Notes: a model not told the origin generated them from the letters alone. Positions 36,214 through 45,017 are shown, counted from the first letter of the stretch. The stretch: DNA of 64,000 nucleotides from Herbaspirillum sp. Sphag64 (GCF_014192645.1 NZ_JACHYE010000006.1:1-64000); one strand, 5' to 3'. Translations and numbers: made by a program.

Positions 36214-36534
36214 GCGCAAACCGCGTTCAACTTTGTGCGCTGCGCACAAAACATGTGCAAATTTTTACTTAAGGCAAAAGCCGTTACTTTGTGAGAGGTG
36301 CTGATGTTGTTTGTGGTCGGCGGTTTAAGGTCCGCAGAACGCTTTTTCAGGTGATCCTTATTTTGGTGCGGCAGTGCAAAAAAGTCATCAATTTTTATCA
36401 CTTTTAAAATATTTTTCAGAATTTTCTATAAGTTATGCTTATCAAGTAAGTAAGCTGCGCTGATTGTAGCAATGCCTCGGTGTCAGCAAAATGACTCTCA
36501 TTATTTCTTTATTCGGAAAATCAGGGAGCGTTTC
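36214..36534. other. Intergenic control region before the binding-protein genes
   Basis: A 321-bp gene-free, AT-rich region with a strong ribosome site (GGGAGCGTTTC) just before 36535. It contains the palindrome TTTGTGCGC-T-GCGCACAAA at 36232-36250, 18 bp after the LysR stop, which may be an operator or a weak terminator. A plausible promoter stretch lies at 36395-36450. No coding sequence is seen. Confidence 0.5.
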
Positions 36535-37365
36535 ATGAAGCTGCGCCATTTCTATATTGTATGTGCCACCATGCTGATTCTTGCCTGTACCAGCAGGCTA
36601 GTTTCAGCTCAGGATATTCCGGCAGATATTCTCGCCCATGCTCGTGCCGCGGGAGTAATTCGTATTGCCAACACTCAAAGTAGTCCTCCTTGGAGTTTGC
36701 TCGATGATCAACTGCAGCCTGGTGGTTACGACGTTGAAGTCGCCAAGGAAGTGGTACGTCGCATCGGCGTGGCGAAGGTGGTCTTTGTCGCTGACTCGTT
36801 CAAGAATTTCGTCGAAGGACTGAAAGTCGGCAAATATGATCTGGTCATGAACGATTTGACACCGACGCCAGAACGTACCAAGGAGGTCGATTTCGCTACA
36901 CCTTATGGCGTCGAGGATTTTCGTATCTTTGTATTGTCCTCAAACAGCGATATCAAACAGCAAGCTGATCTCAAGAACAAGAAAGTGGCCGTCACCACTG
37001 GTACCAGTAACGAAATCTGGGCCCGTGCCAATTTGAGGCAATCAGATATTCGTACTTACGATAATGGTGGTCTGGTCTTCAGTGATCTTGGCAATGGTCG
37101 TATCGATGCAGTCATCAGCTCGCACTTCAGCGGGATGAAGTACGCGACCTTCAATAAATTGTCGATTAAAGAAGTTGGTCAACCGCTGACTTATCAGTTG
37201 TCCGCACCAGCGATGGTCAAGGGGCAACGCGCTCTCAAGGAAGCTGTCAGTAAAGCGATTAACGACATGATCGCAGACGGTACGCTTGATCGCCTTGCGC
37301 GGAGGTGGGTTGGATCTAATTTCGATATGGTAGGCGATATCCACAAGGCGCTGCAACAACCGTAA
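36535..37365 (+). CDS. Amino-acid ABC transporter substrate-binding protein (first of tandem pair)
   Basis: A 276-residue SBP_bac_3 periplasmic protein. Signal peptide MKLRHFYIVCATMLILACTSRLVSAQ. The ligand-binding fold shows ANTQSSPPWSLLDD, GGYDVEVAKEVVRRIG and LVMNDLTPTPERTKEVDFAT. The ATG at 36535 has GGGAG upstream; the frame extends 21 codons earlier without family character. It is a clear paralogue of the next gene, so the locus encodes two receptors for one permease. Confidence 0.93.
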   Translation: MKLRHFYIVCATMLILACTSRLVSAQDIPADILAHARAAGVIRIANTQSSPPWSLLDDQLQPGGYDVEVAKEVVRRIGVAKVVFVADSFKNFVEGLKVGKYDLVMNDLTPTPERTKEVDFATPYGVEDFRIFVLSSNSDIKQQADLKNKKVAVTTGTSNEIWARANLRQSDIRTYDNGGLVFSDLGNGRIDAVISSHFSGMKYATFNKLSIKEVGQPLTYQLSAPAMVKGQRALKEAVSKAINDMIADGTLDRLARRWVGSNFDMVGDIHKALQQP

Positions 37366-37391
37366 TTCTTGAAACCAGAGGATAAATTTCC

Positions 37392-38216
37392 ATGTTGAAA
37401 CATTTTTTCTTAATGTTGCGGATCGCGCTTGCGCTGTGTCTGGCGCTTGTGCTGCAGCAAGCTCACGCCAGCGGCGATGATTCCCTGAGCCGTTTGCAAC
37501 AGCGCGGCGTAGTCTACGTTGCCAATACACAGGCTAGTCCACCGTGGAGTTACCTGGATGAGAAGAATCAACCAGATGGTTATGATGTTGCTGTTGCCCG
37601 TGAAATTTTTCGCCGTATCGGCATTGCCAAGGTTGAGTTCGTTGCCGATAAGTTCAAAAATTTCGTTGAAGGTATTCGTGCCCAGAAATATGACGTGGTG
37701 GTCAATAGTATGGCCCGTACGCCAGAGCGGGAGAAGGTTGTTGATTTCTCCGCTCCTTACACCGTTCAGGATTTTCGTATCTGGGTCAACGAGAAAAATA
37801 GAGAGATACACGACAAATCCAGTTTGAGAGGCAAGAGCGTTGGCGTCAGTACCGGGACCTCTAATGAATTATGGGCACGAGCCAATTTGCCTGACTCAGA
37901 GGTACGCGGATATGAAGGTGGTGGATTCGAATTTAACGATCTGATCAGCGGCCGGTTGGATGCGATCATCGAGTCTTACTTCAATGGCTACAAAATGAAA
38001 ACAGTGAACAAGTTGCCGATAAATACCGTTGGTGAGCCTTTGCTGTATTCGCTCGGTGCGGCGATATTGCCCAAGAATTCAACGGCCTTGAAAAATGCGA
38101 TGGACAAAGCCATTGGCGACATGATCACCGACGGGACAATCCAAAAGCTCGCCCACCAGTACGTAGGATCGGACTATGACATGACTGGAAATATGCAGAA
38201 AGCCGTCAAGAACTGA
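37392..38216 (+). CDS. Amino-acid ABC transporter substrate-binding protein (second of tandem pair)
   Basis: A 274-residue SBP_bac_3 protein with signal peptide ending near QQAHAS. It shares long stretches with its neighbour (ANTQASPPWSYLDE, FKNFVEG, TGTSNELWARANL), evidence of tandem duplication followed by divergence in the binding cleft. AGAGGA precedes the ATG; 26 bp separate it from the first copy. It probably delivers a related ligand to the same permease. Confidence 0.93.
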   Translation: MLKHFFLMLRIALALCLALVLQQAHASGDDSLSRLQQRGVVYVANTQASPPWSYLDEKNQPDGYDVAVAREIFRRIGIAKVEFVADKFKNFVEGIRAQKYDVVVNSMARTPEREKVVDFSAPYTVQDFRIWVNEKNREIHDKSSLRGKSVGVSTGTSNELWARANLPDSEVRGYEGGGFEFNDLISGRLDAIIESYFNGYKMKTVNKLPINTVGEPLLYSLGAAILPKNSTALKNAMDKAIGDMITDGTIQKLAHQYVGSDYDMTGNMQKAVKN

Positions 38217-38272
38217 CGGTGCCTCTGATAAATGGAATCAATTAATACTCAATCCAGACTGTTTTAAAGACT

Positions 38273-39283
38273 ATGGCAAATAATCCCATCAAACCTGATA
38301 TTGATCTCGACGCTGATGGAAAGCATATCGGCTACCTTCGACTACCCTATTCGGTACACCGATCTGCCTATGGTTGGATACCGATTCCGGTCGCATCAAT
38401 CAAACGCGGTGAAGGGCCGGTGGTGATTGTGAGCGCAGGTTCTCATGGCGATGAATATGAAGGACAGATCATCGTTTCGCATCTGATCAGAGAACTTGAT
38501 CCTGAGATGGTCTCGGGGCAATTGATCTTGCTGCCGATGACTAATGCGCCAGCTGCCGAAGCAGGTATGCGCACCTCGCCACTGGATGAAGGCAATCTCA
38601 ACCGGCTGTATCCGGGCGACCCGAGTGGCACACCGACCCAAATCATCGCGCACTACATAGAACACGAATTGTTGGCGCGTGCCGACTATATGATTGATCT
38701 CCATTCGGGCGGTACTTCATTGATCTATGATGGTGCAAATATGATGGGTCTGGAGCCTCGTGATGCCGAGGAAGAAAAACATGTGACCGACCTGCTTAAA
38801 GCATTTGGTTTGCCGCGGGCTTTTCTGTATCAACCCAATCCTGTGAATGTTACGGCTGCTGCGCGCCGTCAGAACGCGATTTGCTTTTTGACGGAGCTCG
38901 GTGGCGGCGGTGTCGTCAGTACGGCATTGATCAGAGAGGGGATGCAGGGACTGCTGAATTTACTCGGTTTCATCAAGCTGCTCAGCGGCGCTCTGGTGCC
39001 ATCGGGTCCGCCTGCGCAGGCTAGGCTGATGCGCATAGACCGAATCAAACACTATGTCTATGCCATGGATAACGGTGTGCATGAGCCATTGGTCGAGCTT
39101 GGTGCGACAGTGACAAAAGGGCAGGCCGCGGCGCTGATTCATTTCCCGGATAACCCTGGTCGTGCGCCACAGACGGTCTATTTTGATGCCGATGGTGAAG
39201 TGATCTGCAAGCGGGCCATCGCGATGGTCAAGCGTGGAGATTGTATTTTTCAAATGGCTGATGAGCGGCGCTCCACACTCTGA
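38273..39283 (+). CDS. Succinylglutamate desuccinylase/aspartoacylase (M14) family deacylase
   Basis: A 336-residue zinc amidohydrolase similar to DoeB (N-acetyl-diaminobutyrate deacetylase) and AstE. Zinc ligands are visible in AGSHGDEYEG (His and Glu) and DLHSGG (His), with substrate-binding NLNRLYPGDPSG and the catalytic Glu in FLTELGGGG. It should remove an acyl group from an N-acyl amino acid. It ends the plus-strand arm with two binding proteins and is followed by a terminator. No ectoine degradation genes (doeA/C/D type) are nearby, so the substrate is probably different from that of DoeB. Confidence 0.9.
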   Translation: MANNPIKPDIDLDADGKHIGYLRLPYSVHRSAYGWIPIPVASIKRGEGPVVIVSAGSHGDEYEGQIIVSHLIRELDPEMVSGQLILLPMTNAPAAEAGMRTSPLDEGNLNRLYPGDPSGTPTQIIAHYIEHELLARADYMIDLHSGGTSLIYDGANMMGLEPRDAEEEKHVTDLLKAFGLPRAFLYQPNPVNVTAAARRQNAICFLTELGGGGVVSTALIREGMQGLLNLLGFIKLLSGALVPSGPPAQARLMRIDRIKHYVYAMDNGVHEPLVELGATVTKGQAAALIHFPDNPGRAPQTVYFDADGEVICKRAIAMVKRGDCIFQMADERRSTL

Positions 39284-39316
39284 ACCTGTCTCATTCGATT
39301 TCATAGTAGTTCTTTG

Positions 39317-39354
39317 GCGAGATCGCGCTCGGTCGATCTCGCTTCTTTTCTTTT
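39317..39354 (+). terminator. Rho-independent terminator after the deacylase gene
   Basis: GCGAGATC (39317-39324) pairs with GATCTCGC (39335-39342), followed by TTCTTTTCTTTT, 33 bp after the deacylase stop. Confidence 0.88.
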
Positions 39355-39630
39355 GCGCATTTTATCGACTGTTTTTACCTTTAGTCTGATCAAGCGTGCC
39401 ACTGTCGTAGCAAACGACGTCCCATGAGCGCTATCAAAATACCATACTGATTACAAGCAGGTTGGTCAAAAAGTCTGTAATATTCAGTATATTCTGAATA
39501 TTCAAAAAATTTAGATGTGTATTTTGAGGTTGCAAGTCGATACTGCTGGTGAGAGTTACTGTCGTTAAGTAGCGACAACAGCATTGATTCAACGCCGACT
39601 GCGCCTAAAACATGCATCTTGTTCATCGCC
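39355..39630. other. AT-rich intergenic region with a 24-bp palindrome
   Basis: Gene-free DNA between the terminator and the DUF2946 gene. It contains a perfect inverted repeat, AATATTCAG (39479-39487) and CTGAATATT (39494-39502), with the 6-bp spacer TATATT. This is a candidate binding site for a regulator of the downstream DUF2946-cytochrome bd genes. No FNR-type TTGAT-N4-ATCAA site was found. Confidence 0.45.
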
Positions 39631-40056
39631 ATGCGCTTTTGCCGTCGCCCTTTGTACCGCTGGACTGCAATCCTCCTGTTGCATTGCCTGGTGATTGGAA
39701 GTTTGTTGCCCGGCACCGCGCAAATGGTAATGCCACGCGGTATCACAGGATTACAGGATATTTGCGCCTCAGACATCGGCAACCTCAGCGCGTTCAAGGG
39801 ACTGCAACCCGAGAAGACATCGACCGGATTTCTGCCGCACACGCCACATTGTCTATTTTGTCTGACCTCGGGAGAGCTATCGGAGCCACCTCAAGCGGCA
39901 TGCTTGAGCACCTTGGTACCGTTGGCAGTGTGGATGGCGAGCGTGGTCGGGGTGACGCCATCGCTCCGTTCCAGTGAGTTTTGGGCGCGCCCCCTGACGC
40001 GTGCGCCGCCATTGCTGGCTTCAACATGCCCTAAGGTTAAAGCCATTTTCGGCTAG
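39631..40056 (+). CDS. DUF2946 family protein
   Basis: A protein of about 141 residues with an N-terminal hydrophobic segment (WTAILLLHCLVIGSLLPG), a CLFC cysteine pair mid-chain in HCLFCLTSGE, a second hydrophobic stretch and the C-terminal RPLTRAPP pattern characteristic of DUF2946. Family members are small envelope proteins often found near copper or metal-stress genes; CopC/CopD lie 4 kb away. I use the ATG at 39631; an in-frame TTG at 39619 is possible. The cytochrome bd genes follow 134 bp downstream. Confidence 0.75.
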   Translation: MRFCRRPLYRWTAILLLHCLVIGSLLPGTAQMVMPRGITGLQDICASDIGNLSAFKGLQPEKTSTGFLPHTPHCLFCLTSGELSEPPQAACLSTLVPLAVWMASVVGVTPSLRSSEFWARPLTRAPPLLASTCPKVKAIFG

Positions 40057-40190
40057 ATCTTTTGGGGTACGTCACTGTATCAATCTTGTGCAACAACACT
40101 GTTCTTATGCAGCCAGCATGCTGCAGGAGAGTGGTCGTTCGCGCACTTCTTAAACAATGACAGGTTCATTCGTTTCTTTCGGGGCATATT

Positions 40191-41627
40191 ATGTTTGGCT
40201 TTACCGCGATGGAATTGGCACGTATCCAATTTGGATTTACGGTGTCATTTCATATTATTTTTCCAGCGATTACGATCGGCCTGGCGAGTTATCTCGCTGT
40301 GCTGGAGTTTCGTTGGCTGCGTACGGGAAAGCAGGTCTATCGTGACTTGTACCATTTCTGGATCAAGATTTTTTCCGTCAATTTTGGCATGGGCGTCGTT
40401 TCAGGGCTGGTGATGGCTTATGAGTTTGGGACTAACTGGGGAGGTTTTTCCAGGTTCGCCGGCAGCGTCACCGGCCCCTTGTTGACGTATGAAGTCTTGA
40501 CCGCTTTTTTTCTGGAAGCAGGATTCCTTGGTGTGATGCTGTTCGGTTGGGGACGTGTCGGCCGTGGGCTACATTTTTTTGCGACCTGCATGGTGGCCCT
40601 TGGCACGTTAATTTCAGCGACCTGGATTCTGGCTTCCAACAGCTGGATGCAAACACCTCAGGGTTATGCCATCGTCGATGGCACGATCGTGCCGACCGAT
40701 TGGCTGGCGGTGATCTTCAATCCATCCTTTCCTTACCGCCTCATGCATATGGGCGTTGCCGCGTTTCTGGCGACGGCATTGCTTGTCGCGGCCAGTGGCG
40801 CATGGCATTTACTGCGCAAGAACGATAACCCGGCAGTACGAAAAATGCTGTCAATGGCCTTGTGGATGCTGGTCATTGTGGCACCGATCCAGGCTGTGAT
40901 TGGCGATGCCCATGGGCTCAATACGTTGAAATACCAACCGGCCAAGATCGCAGCACTTGAGGGGCACTGGAGCAATGATCCGTCCGAGAAGGGATTGCCA
41001 CTTCTGGTGTTTGCGATTCCCGATATGGCACAGGAAAAAAATCATTTCGAAATAGCGATTCCGCGCATTGGCAGCGTGATTCTGACGCATAGTCTGGACG
41101 GACAGATTGCAGGCCTCAAGTCGTTCCCGAAAGAAGACCGACCCAATGCCACGATCCTGTTTTTTAGTTTTCGCATTATGGTCGGTCTTGGTTTGGCGAT
41201 GATCGGCCTGGGCTTGTGGGCGTTGTGGGCGCGCTATCGTGGATCGCTGTATCGCTCGACATGGTTGTTACGTGCCACCGTGTTGATGGGGCCGGCAGGC
41301 CTGATCGCGATTCTGGCCGGCTGGTTCACCACAGAAATTGGACGTCAACCGTGGGTTGTCTATGGTCTGTTGCGCACTGCCGATGCTGTTTCGCCGCATC
41401 CGGCGACTGCATTGGCGCTGTCGCTGGGCTTGTTCATTGCGGTCTATTTTTCGGTGTTTGGGATTGGTATTACTTATTTGCTGCGCCTGATTCGCAAAGG
41501 CCCGCAGGCGTATGAAGAAGAGCCACATCCTTCCGGTGGGCCTGGCCAAAGCCACACCGCTAGCCGACCTTTGTCCGCGACGGATGAAAACCTGGAATTT
41601 GTTCACAACCCAGATCATTGGAGTTAA
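40191..41627 (+). CDS. cydA: Cytochrome bd-type quinol oxidase subunit I
   Basis: A 478-residue membrane subunit carrying haems b558, b595 and d. H21 (FTVSFHIIFP) is the haem b595-type ligand; a further His in YRLMHMGVA and the GWFTTEIGRQPW quinol-oxidase signature are present. The Q loop is short, as in the cyanide-insensitive CioA branch. It reduces O2 to water using quinol, with high affinity, without pumping protons. Start MFGFTAMELARIQF matches the family. The subunit II gene follows 5 bp later. Confidence 0.95.
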   Translation: MFGFTAMELARIQFGFTVSFHIIFPAITIGLASYLAVLEFRWLRTGKQVYRDLYHFWIKIFSVNFGMGVVSGLVMAYEFGTNWGGFSRFAGSVTGPLLTYEVLTAFFLEAGFLGVMLFGWGRVGRGLHFFATCMVALGTLISATWILASNSWMQTPQGYAIVDGTIVPTDWLAVIFNPSFPYRLMHMGVAAFLATALLVAASGAWHLLRKNDNPAVRKMLSMALWMLVIVAPIQAVIGDAHGLNTLKYQPAKIAALEGHWSNDPSEKGLPLLVFAIPDMAQEKNHFEIAIPRIGSVILTHSLDGQIAGLKSFPKEDRPNATILFFSFRIMVGLGLAMIGLGLWALWARYRGSLYRSTWLLRATVLMGPAGLIAILAGWFTTEIGRQPWVVYGLLRTADAVSPHPATALALSLGLFIAVYFSVFGIGITYLLRLIRKGPQAYEEEPHPSGGPGQSHTASRPLSATDENLEFVHNPDHWS

Positions 41628-41632
41628 TCAAG

Positions 41633-42643
41633 ATGGGTATCGATCTTTCTGTCATTTGGGCTGTAATTATTTTTTTCGGCGTCTTTATGTACATCGTCAT
41701 GGATGGCTTTGATCTCGGTATCGGGATCCTGTTTCCGTTCGTTATCAGCAGTGATGAACGCGATGTCATGATGAATACCGTAGCCCCTGTCTGGGATGGT
41801 AATGAAACCTGGCTGGTGCTCGGTGGTGCAGGCTTGTTGGCGGCGTTCCCGCTGGCATATTCGGTGTTGCTGACCGCCTTGTATCTACCGTTGGTCTTTA
41901 TGTTGTTGGGCCTGATATTTCGCGGTGTCGCCTTTGAGTTTCGGTTTAAGGCGAGAGACCATGAGCGTCACCTTTGGGATAAGGCTTTTATCCTCGGATC
42001 GATTTGTGCGGCATTTTTTCAAGGCGTTGCATTGGGGGCTTATATCGATGGCATCCCCATGCAGGGTCTGGAATACATCGGAAGCCCCTGGGATTTTATA
42101 CGTCCGTTCCCGCTCGTTTGCGGACTAGGCGTGGTGATTGTCTATGCCTTGCTGGGCAGCACCTGGCTGATCATCAAGACGGAAGGTGCGTTGCAGGAGC
42201 GTATGTTACGACTGACCAAACCATTGACGGTGATGCTTGCGGTAGCAATTATTGTTGTGACCATCTGGACGCCGCTGGTTGACCCGAGTGTGATTGGTCG
42301 CTGGTTTAGTACGCCAAATATTTACTTCTTCGTGCCTGTGCCGGTTCTGGTGATATTTTTTATCTGGCGACTGCGTTACAACATTCGTAGTGAAAATCCT
42401 CATCACGGATCGTTTATGTCAACTTTAGGAATTGTGTTTATCGGTTATACCGGATTGGCGATCAGCATTTGGCCCAATATTATTCCACCACATATCTCGA
42501 TCTGGGTAGCAGCATCGCCACCACAAAGCCAGGGCTTTGCATTGGTCGGCACGCTCTTCATGATTCCATTCATTCTCGGCTATACGGCCTGGTCGTACTT
42601 CGTATTCCGAGGGAAAGTGAAAATCGGCGATGGCTACCATTAA
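41633..42643 (+). CDS. cydB: Cytochrome bd-type quinol oxidase subunit II
   Basis: A 336-residue eight-to-nine-helix subunit with the family start (FMYIVMDGFDLGIGILFPF) and NETWLVLGGAGLLAAFPLAY. It stabilises subunit I. The ATG at 41633 has GGAG 9 nt upstream. Its 3' end overlaps the start of the small DUF2474 gene by 14 bp, tying the three genes into one operon. Confidence 0.95.
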   Translation: MGIDLSVIWAVIIFFGVFMYIVMDGFDLGIGILFPFVISSDERDVMMNTVAPVWDGNETWLVLGGAGLLAAFPLAYSVLLTALYLPLVFMLLGLIFRGVAFEFRFKARDHERHLWDKAFILGSICAAFFQGVALGAYIDGIPMQGLEYIGSPWDFIRPFPLVCGLGVVIVYALLGSTWLIIKTEGALQERMLRLTKPLTVMLAVAIIVVTIWTPLVDPSVIGRWFSTPNIYFFVPVPVLVIFFIWRLRYNIRSENPHHGSFMSTLGIVFIGYTGLAISIWPNIIPPHISIWVAASPPQSQGFALVGTLFMIPFILGYTAWSYFVFRGKVKIGDGYH

Positions 42644-42788
42644 GAAGAACAGCGGGTCTCAGTCACGCCTCAGAACGTGGTCGCAACGCATTGGGTGGAT
42701 GGTGTTGATATGGTTCTTCAGTGTTGCCGCACTAGGTGTCGCTGCCGGATTAATGCGCTGGTTGATGCATGCGCTCGGGATGCAATGA
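42630..42788 (+). CDS. DUF2474 small bd-oxidase subunit (CydX-like role)
   Basis: A 52-residue protein starting MATIKKNSGS, with a basic N-terminus and one membrane helix (IGWMVLIWFFSVAALGVAAG), matching the DUF2474 family that accompanies CioAB-type oxidases. It overlaps the end of cydB by 14 bp, so translation is coupled. Single-helix subunits such as CydX stabilise the haem arrangement in bd oxidases; the same role is inferred. It is short enough to be missed by ordinary gene callers. Confidence 0.85.
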   Translation: MATIKKNSGSQSRLRTWSQRIGWMVLIWFFSVAALGVAAGLMRWLMHALGMQ

Positions 42789-42804
42789 GGCGAGGCGCAT
42801 GATG

Positions 42805-42848
42805 CACTATCGATGACAGGCAATACAATCATGTCATCGATAGTGTTT
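42805..42848. terminator. Bidirectional terminator between bd oxidase and GbsR genes
   Basis: CACTATCGATGACA (42805-42818) and its perfect complement (42832-42845) form a 14-bp stem with a 13-nt loop, followed by TTTAA on the plus strand. It sits in the 73-bp gap between two convergent genes. The minus-strand U-tract is poor. Confidence 0.7.
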
Positions 42849-42861
42849 AATGCAAACCACG

Positions 42862-43416
42862 TTATTCGTCTTTACCGGTGAGCGTTGCTAACGCCCGATC
42901 TTTGATGAGCAGAAGCTTGTTGACTTTTCGCCCGAGGCGCATCAACTGCATCAATGACTCTGGCGATAACCTTTGTAATTCGTCAAACCAGTTGTTGGCC
43001 AGTTCAGCCAATTCATGCATCTCACGAATGCGCTTCTGCGCGTACATCTCGGCGTCGCTGGCGGGGGCCGTGATCAGGGAGTGACGTAACATCGACAGCG
43101 TAGGTTCAATTTCGCGCCGTCGGCGCTCCGCCGCGATGGCTTGGAAAATATCCCAGACACTGCCTAGTGAAGTGTAATACTCGCGGCGCTCGCCCGGCAC
43201 TCTGACCAGACGGACAATCTGCCAGCTCTCAAGCTCTTTCAGACTCATGCTGACATTGGACCTTGAGATCGAGAGCGTTTCACTAATGGTTTCTGCATCC
43301 AAGGGTTGCTCGGAGATGAATAGCAGTGCATAAATTTGCCCCACAGTGCGATTAATACCCCAGCGACTACCCATTTCGCCAAAATGTGCGACGAAAGACT
43401 CAATAAGCGTTGACAT
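42862..43416 (-). CDS. GbsR/MarR-family regulator
   Basis: A 184-residue regulator of the GbsR branch. N-terminal helix MSTLIESFVAHFGEMGSRWG, winged helix at residues 20-90 (AETISETLSISRSNVSMSLKELESW, VPGERREYYTS) and a helical C-terminal dimerisation region. Convergent with the bd oxidase operon, a frequent association for this family, so it may control that operon. ATG at 43416; the in-frame TTG two codons earlier is less likely. Confidence 0.88.
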   Translation of the reverse strand: MSTLIESFVAHFGEMGSRWGINRTVGQIYALLFISEQPLDAETISETLSISRSNVSMSLKELESWQIVRLVRVPGERREYYTSLGSVWDIFQAIAAERRRREIEPTLSMLRHSLITAPASDAEMYAQKRIREMHELAELANNWFDELQRLSPESLMQLMRLGRKVNKLLLIKDRALATLTGKDE

Positions 43417-43575
43417 AAACAATTTTTCGTAAGTTCAGGATTCTTTGAATAGTATAAGCACTTCAGCTGCGCAAGCGGCAATGGCGACAAGGCTGGTCAT
43501 TTTTGTGCGCGTAACAAGGTTGTGCCGGAACAGGACTAAATGAGAGAGAGCATGATGCGCGTTTTTCTATCATCC

Positions 43576-44460
43576 CTACACGGGCTCAAGCATACCGAAG
43601 CAGGCAACCTGCAGCATGACGATCAAGGCCAGTCCAATCTCTGCAAATGTTGCCCACACGAACAGGCGTGGTGCACAAGCAGAACCTTGCATGCGTGGCA
43701 CAAGCAGGTAGCGGTTGACGATGGCAAGCGTAGTCATCAGCAAAACCAGCGTTATTTTGATGCACAGCAGACGCTGGTAAGCAAGTGCCCAATTGAACGG
43801 CCAGCTACCAACGATGAGAAAGGTACTGACACTGCCGCTGACCAGCACCAGTAACACAGCAATATGTCCGGCATTGGAAAAGCGACGCAGTGCCAGTTGT
43901 GCTGATGCCGATGAATCTGCTTTGGTGATACGCGGCAGTAATGCCAGCACAACGACCAATGCACCGGCCCAGCCGCCGCAGCTTAACAAATGCAATGCGT
44001 CATTGCACTGATGCGCGATACGTAGCCAGCCATCGTCCATGACCGCATGACCGGTCATCGTCAGACTCAGCAGTAACAAGGCACTCGTGAGTACATCAAT
44101 GTGCAGGCGCCATGCGTGAGCGCGAATGCGTAACAGTCCCAGCATTACCAGACACAGCACCTGGGAACACCAGGCCGCACCGACACTGGTACCGGTGGCG
44201 ACGCTGTAGAGCACATTAACGTTGAGCGCATCGTGCCAGCCGTCGCCAATGCGTGCTGTCTGCAAAGGAAGATAGGCAGCGACACCCAAACCAATGCCGA
44301 GCCATGCCAGCGTCCAGAGTGGAGTGAGTTGTTGCCTGATCGGTTGTTTCAGATCAGGGGGGACCAGGAAGCACAGAAATGCCGAAGCACCCCAAAGGAA
44401 CAGCGCTGCGGTATCAAAGACAAAGCGGCAACCCAGCAACGCCAGGTCAACTGAATTCAA
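43576..44460 (-). CDS. copD: Copper resistance protein CopD
   Basis: An inner-membrane protein of about 294 residues with eight hydrophobic segments of the CopD/PcoD family (LTMTGHAVMDDG, HLLSCGGWAGALVVVLALL). It works with periplasmic CopC in copper import or homeostasis. The most sensible start is TTG at 44460: it overlaps the CopC stop as TTGA and gives the family N-terminus NSVDLALLGCRFVFDTAALFL. An upstream ATG at 44574 would add 38 uncharacteristic residues antisense-free but inside copC. Confidence in the start is moderate. Confidence 0.88.
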   Translation of the reverse strand: MNSVDLALLGCRFVFDTAALFLWGASAFLCFLVPPDLKQPIRQQLTPLWTLAWLGIGLGVAAYLPLQTARIGDGWHDALNVNVLYSVATGTSVGAAWCSQVLCLVMLGLLRIRAHAWRLHIDVLTSALLLLSLTMTGHAVMDDGWLRIAHQCNDALHLLSCGGWAGALVVVLALLPRITKADSSASAQLALRRFSNAGHIAVLLVLVSGSVSTFLIVGSWPFNWALAYQRLLCIKITLVLLMTTLAIVNRYLLVPRMQGSACAPRLFVWATFAEIGLALIVMLQVACFGMLEPV

Positions 44461-44822
44461 GGCTTGACGGTAAAGCTGTAGCTGCCATTGGTCTTGTGTC
44501 CATCGACGGCCAGAGCATGCCATTGCACCGTATAGACACCCGCCGCCAACTTCACTGGCACTGTTGCCATCCATACTTTTCCGGCATCCTTGAGCATGCT
44601 CCCGGTCAGTGTGATTTCCTGTTTGTCAGGCCCGATCAGCTTGGCACCACTGAACGCCTCATTCAATCCCTCCGTAAACTCAAGATCGAGTTCAGTTGGC
44701 GCGGCAACGATGGATTGATCAGCTGGCGATGCCGATTTCAAATGGGCATGTGCCCAGGCATGGCTGGCGAAAGCAAAATTGACTAATGCAGCAAGAGCAA
44801 CTGCGCGAAACAATAGCTTCAT
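44457..44822 (-). CDS. copC: Periplasmic copper-binding protein CopC
   Basis: A 121-residue protein. The signal peptide MKLLFRAVALAALVNFAFAS ends at HAWA, so the mature chain begins with His (HAHLKSASP), the N-terminal Cu(II) ligand of CopC, and ends with the conserved DGHKTNGSYSF segment. It binds copper in the periplasm for handover to CopD. ATG at 44822 with AGGAA upstream; the frame extends a further 31 codons without family character. It is translationally coupled to copD. Confidence 0.93.
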   Translation of the reverse strand: MKLLFRAVALAALVNFAFASHAWAHAHLKSASPADQSIVAAPTELDLEFTEGLNEAFSGAKLIGPDKQEITLTGSMLKDAGKVWMATVPVKLAAGVYTVQWHALAVDGHKTNGSYSFTVKP

Positions 44823-44972
44823 GAGAAATTCCTGACGTGGGTGGGATGGGAGAGATAACCGATTCATTATAGTTGACGGGGGATTTTTTTCATGGTGCCC
44901 CTCTCCCAAAATCAATATCCTGATTCATTTCATTCGAAGTCGGATGTGAAATTGATTTGACACGCCAAAAAC

Positions 44973-45006
44973 AAAAAAGCCCTGAAATCTCAATGACTTC
45001 AAGGCT
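44973..45006 (-). terminator. Terminator after tRNA-Ser
   Basis: On the minus strand AGCCTTGAA pairs with TTTCAGGGCT (one G-T and one mismatch tolerated), directly followed by TTTTTTGTTTTTG. It begins 12 nt beyond the tRNA 3' end. Confidence 0.85.
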
Positions 45007-45017
45007 CTTTGTTCATA

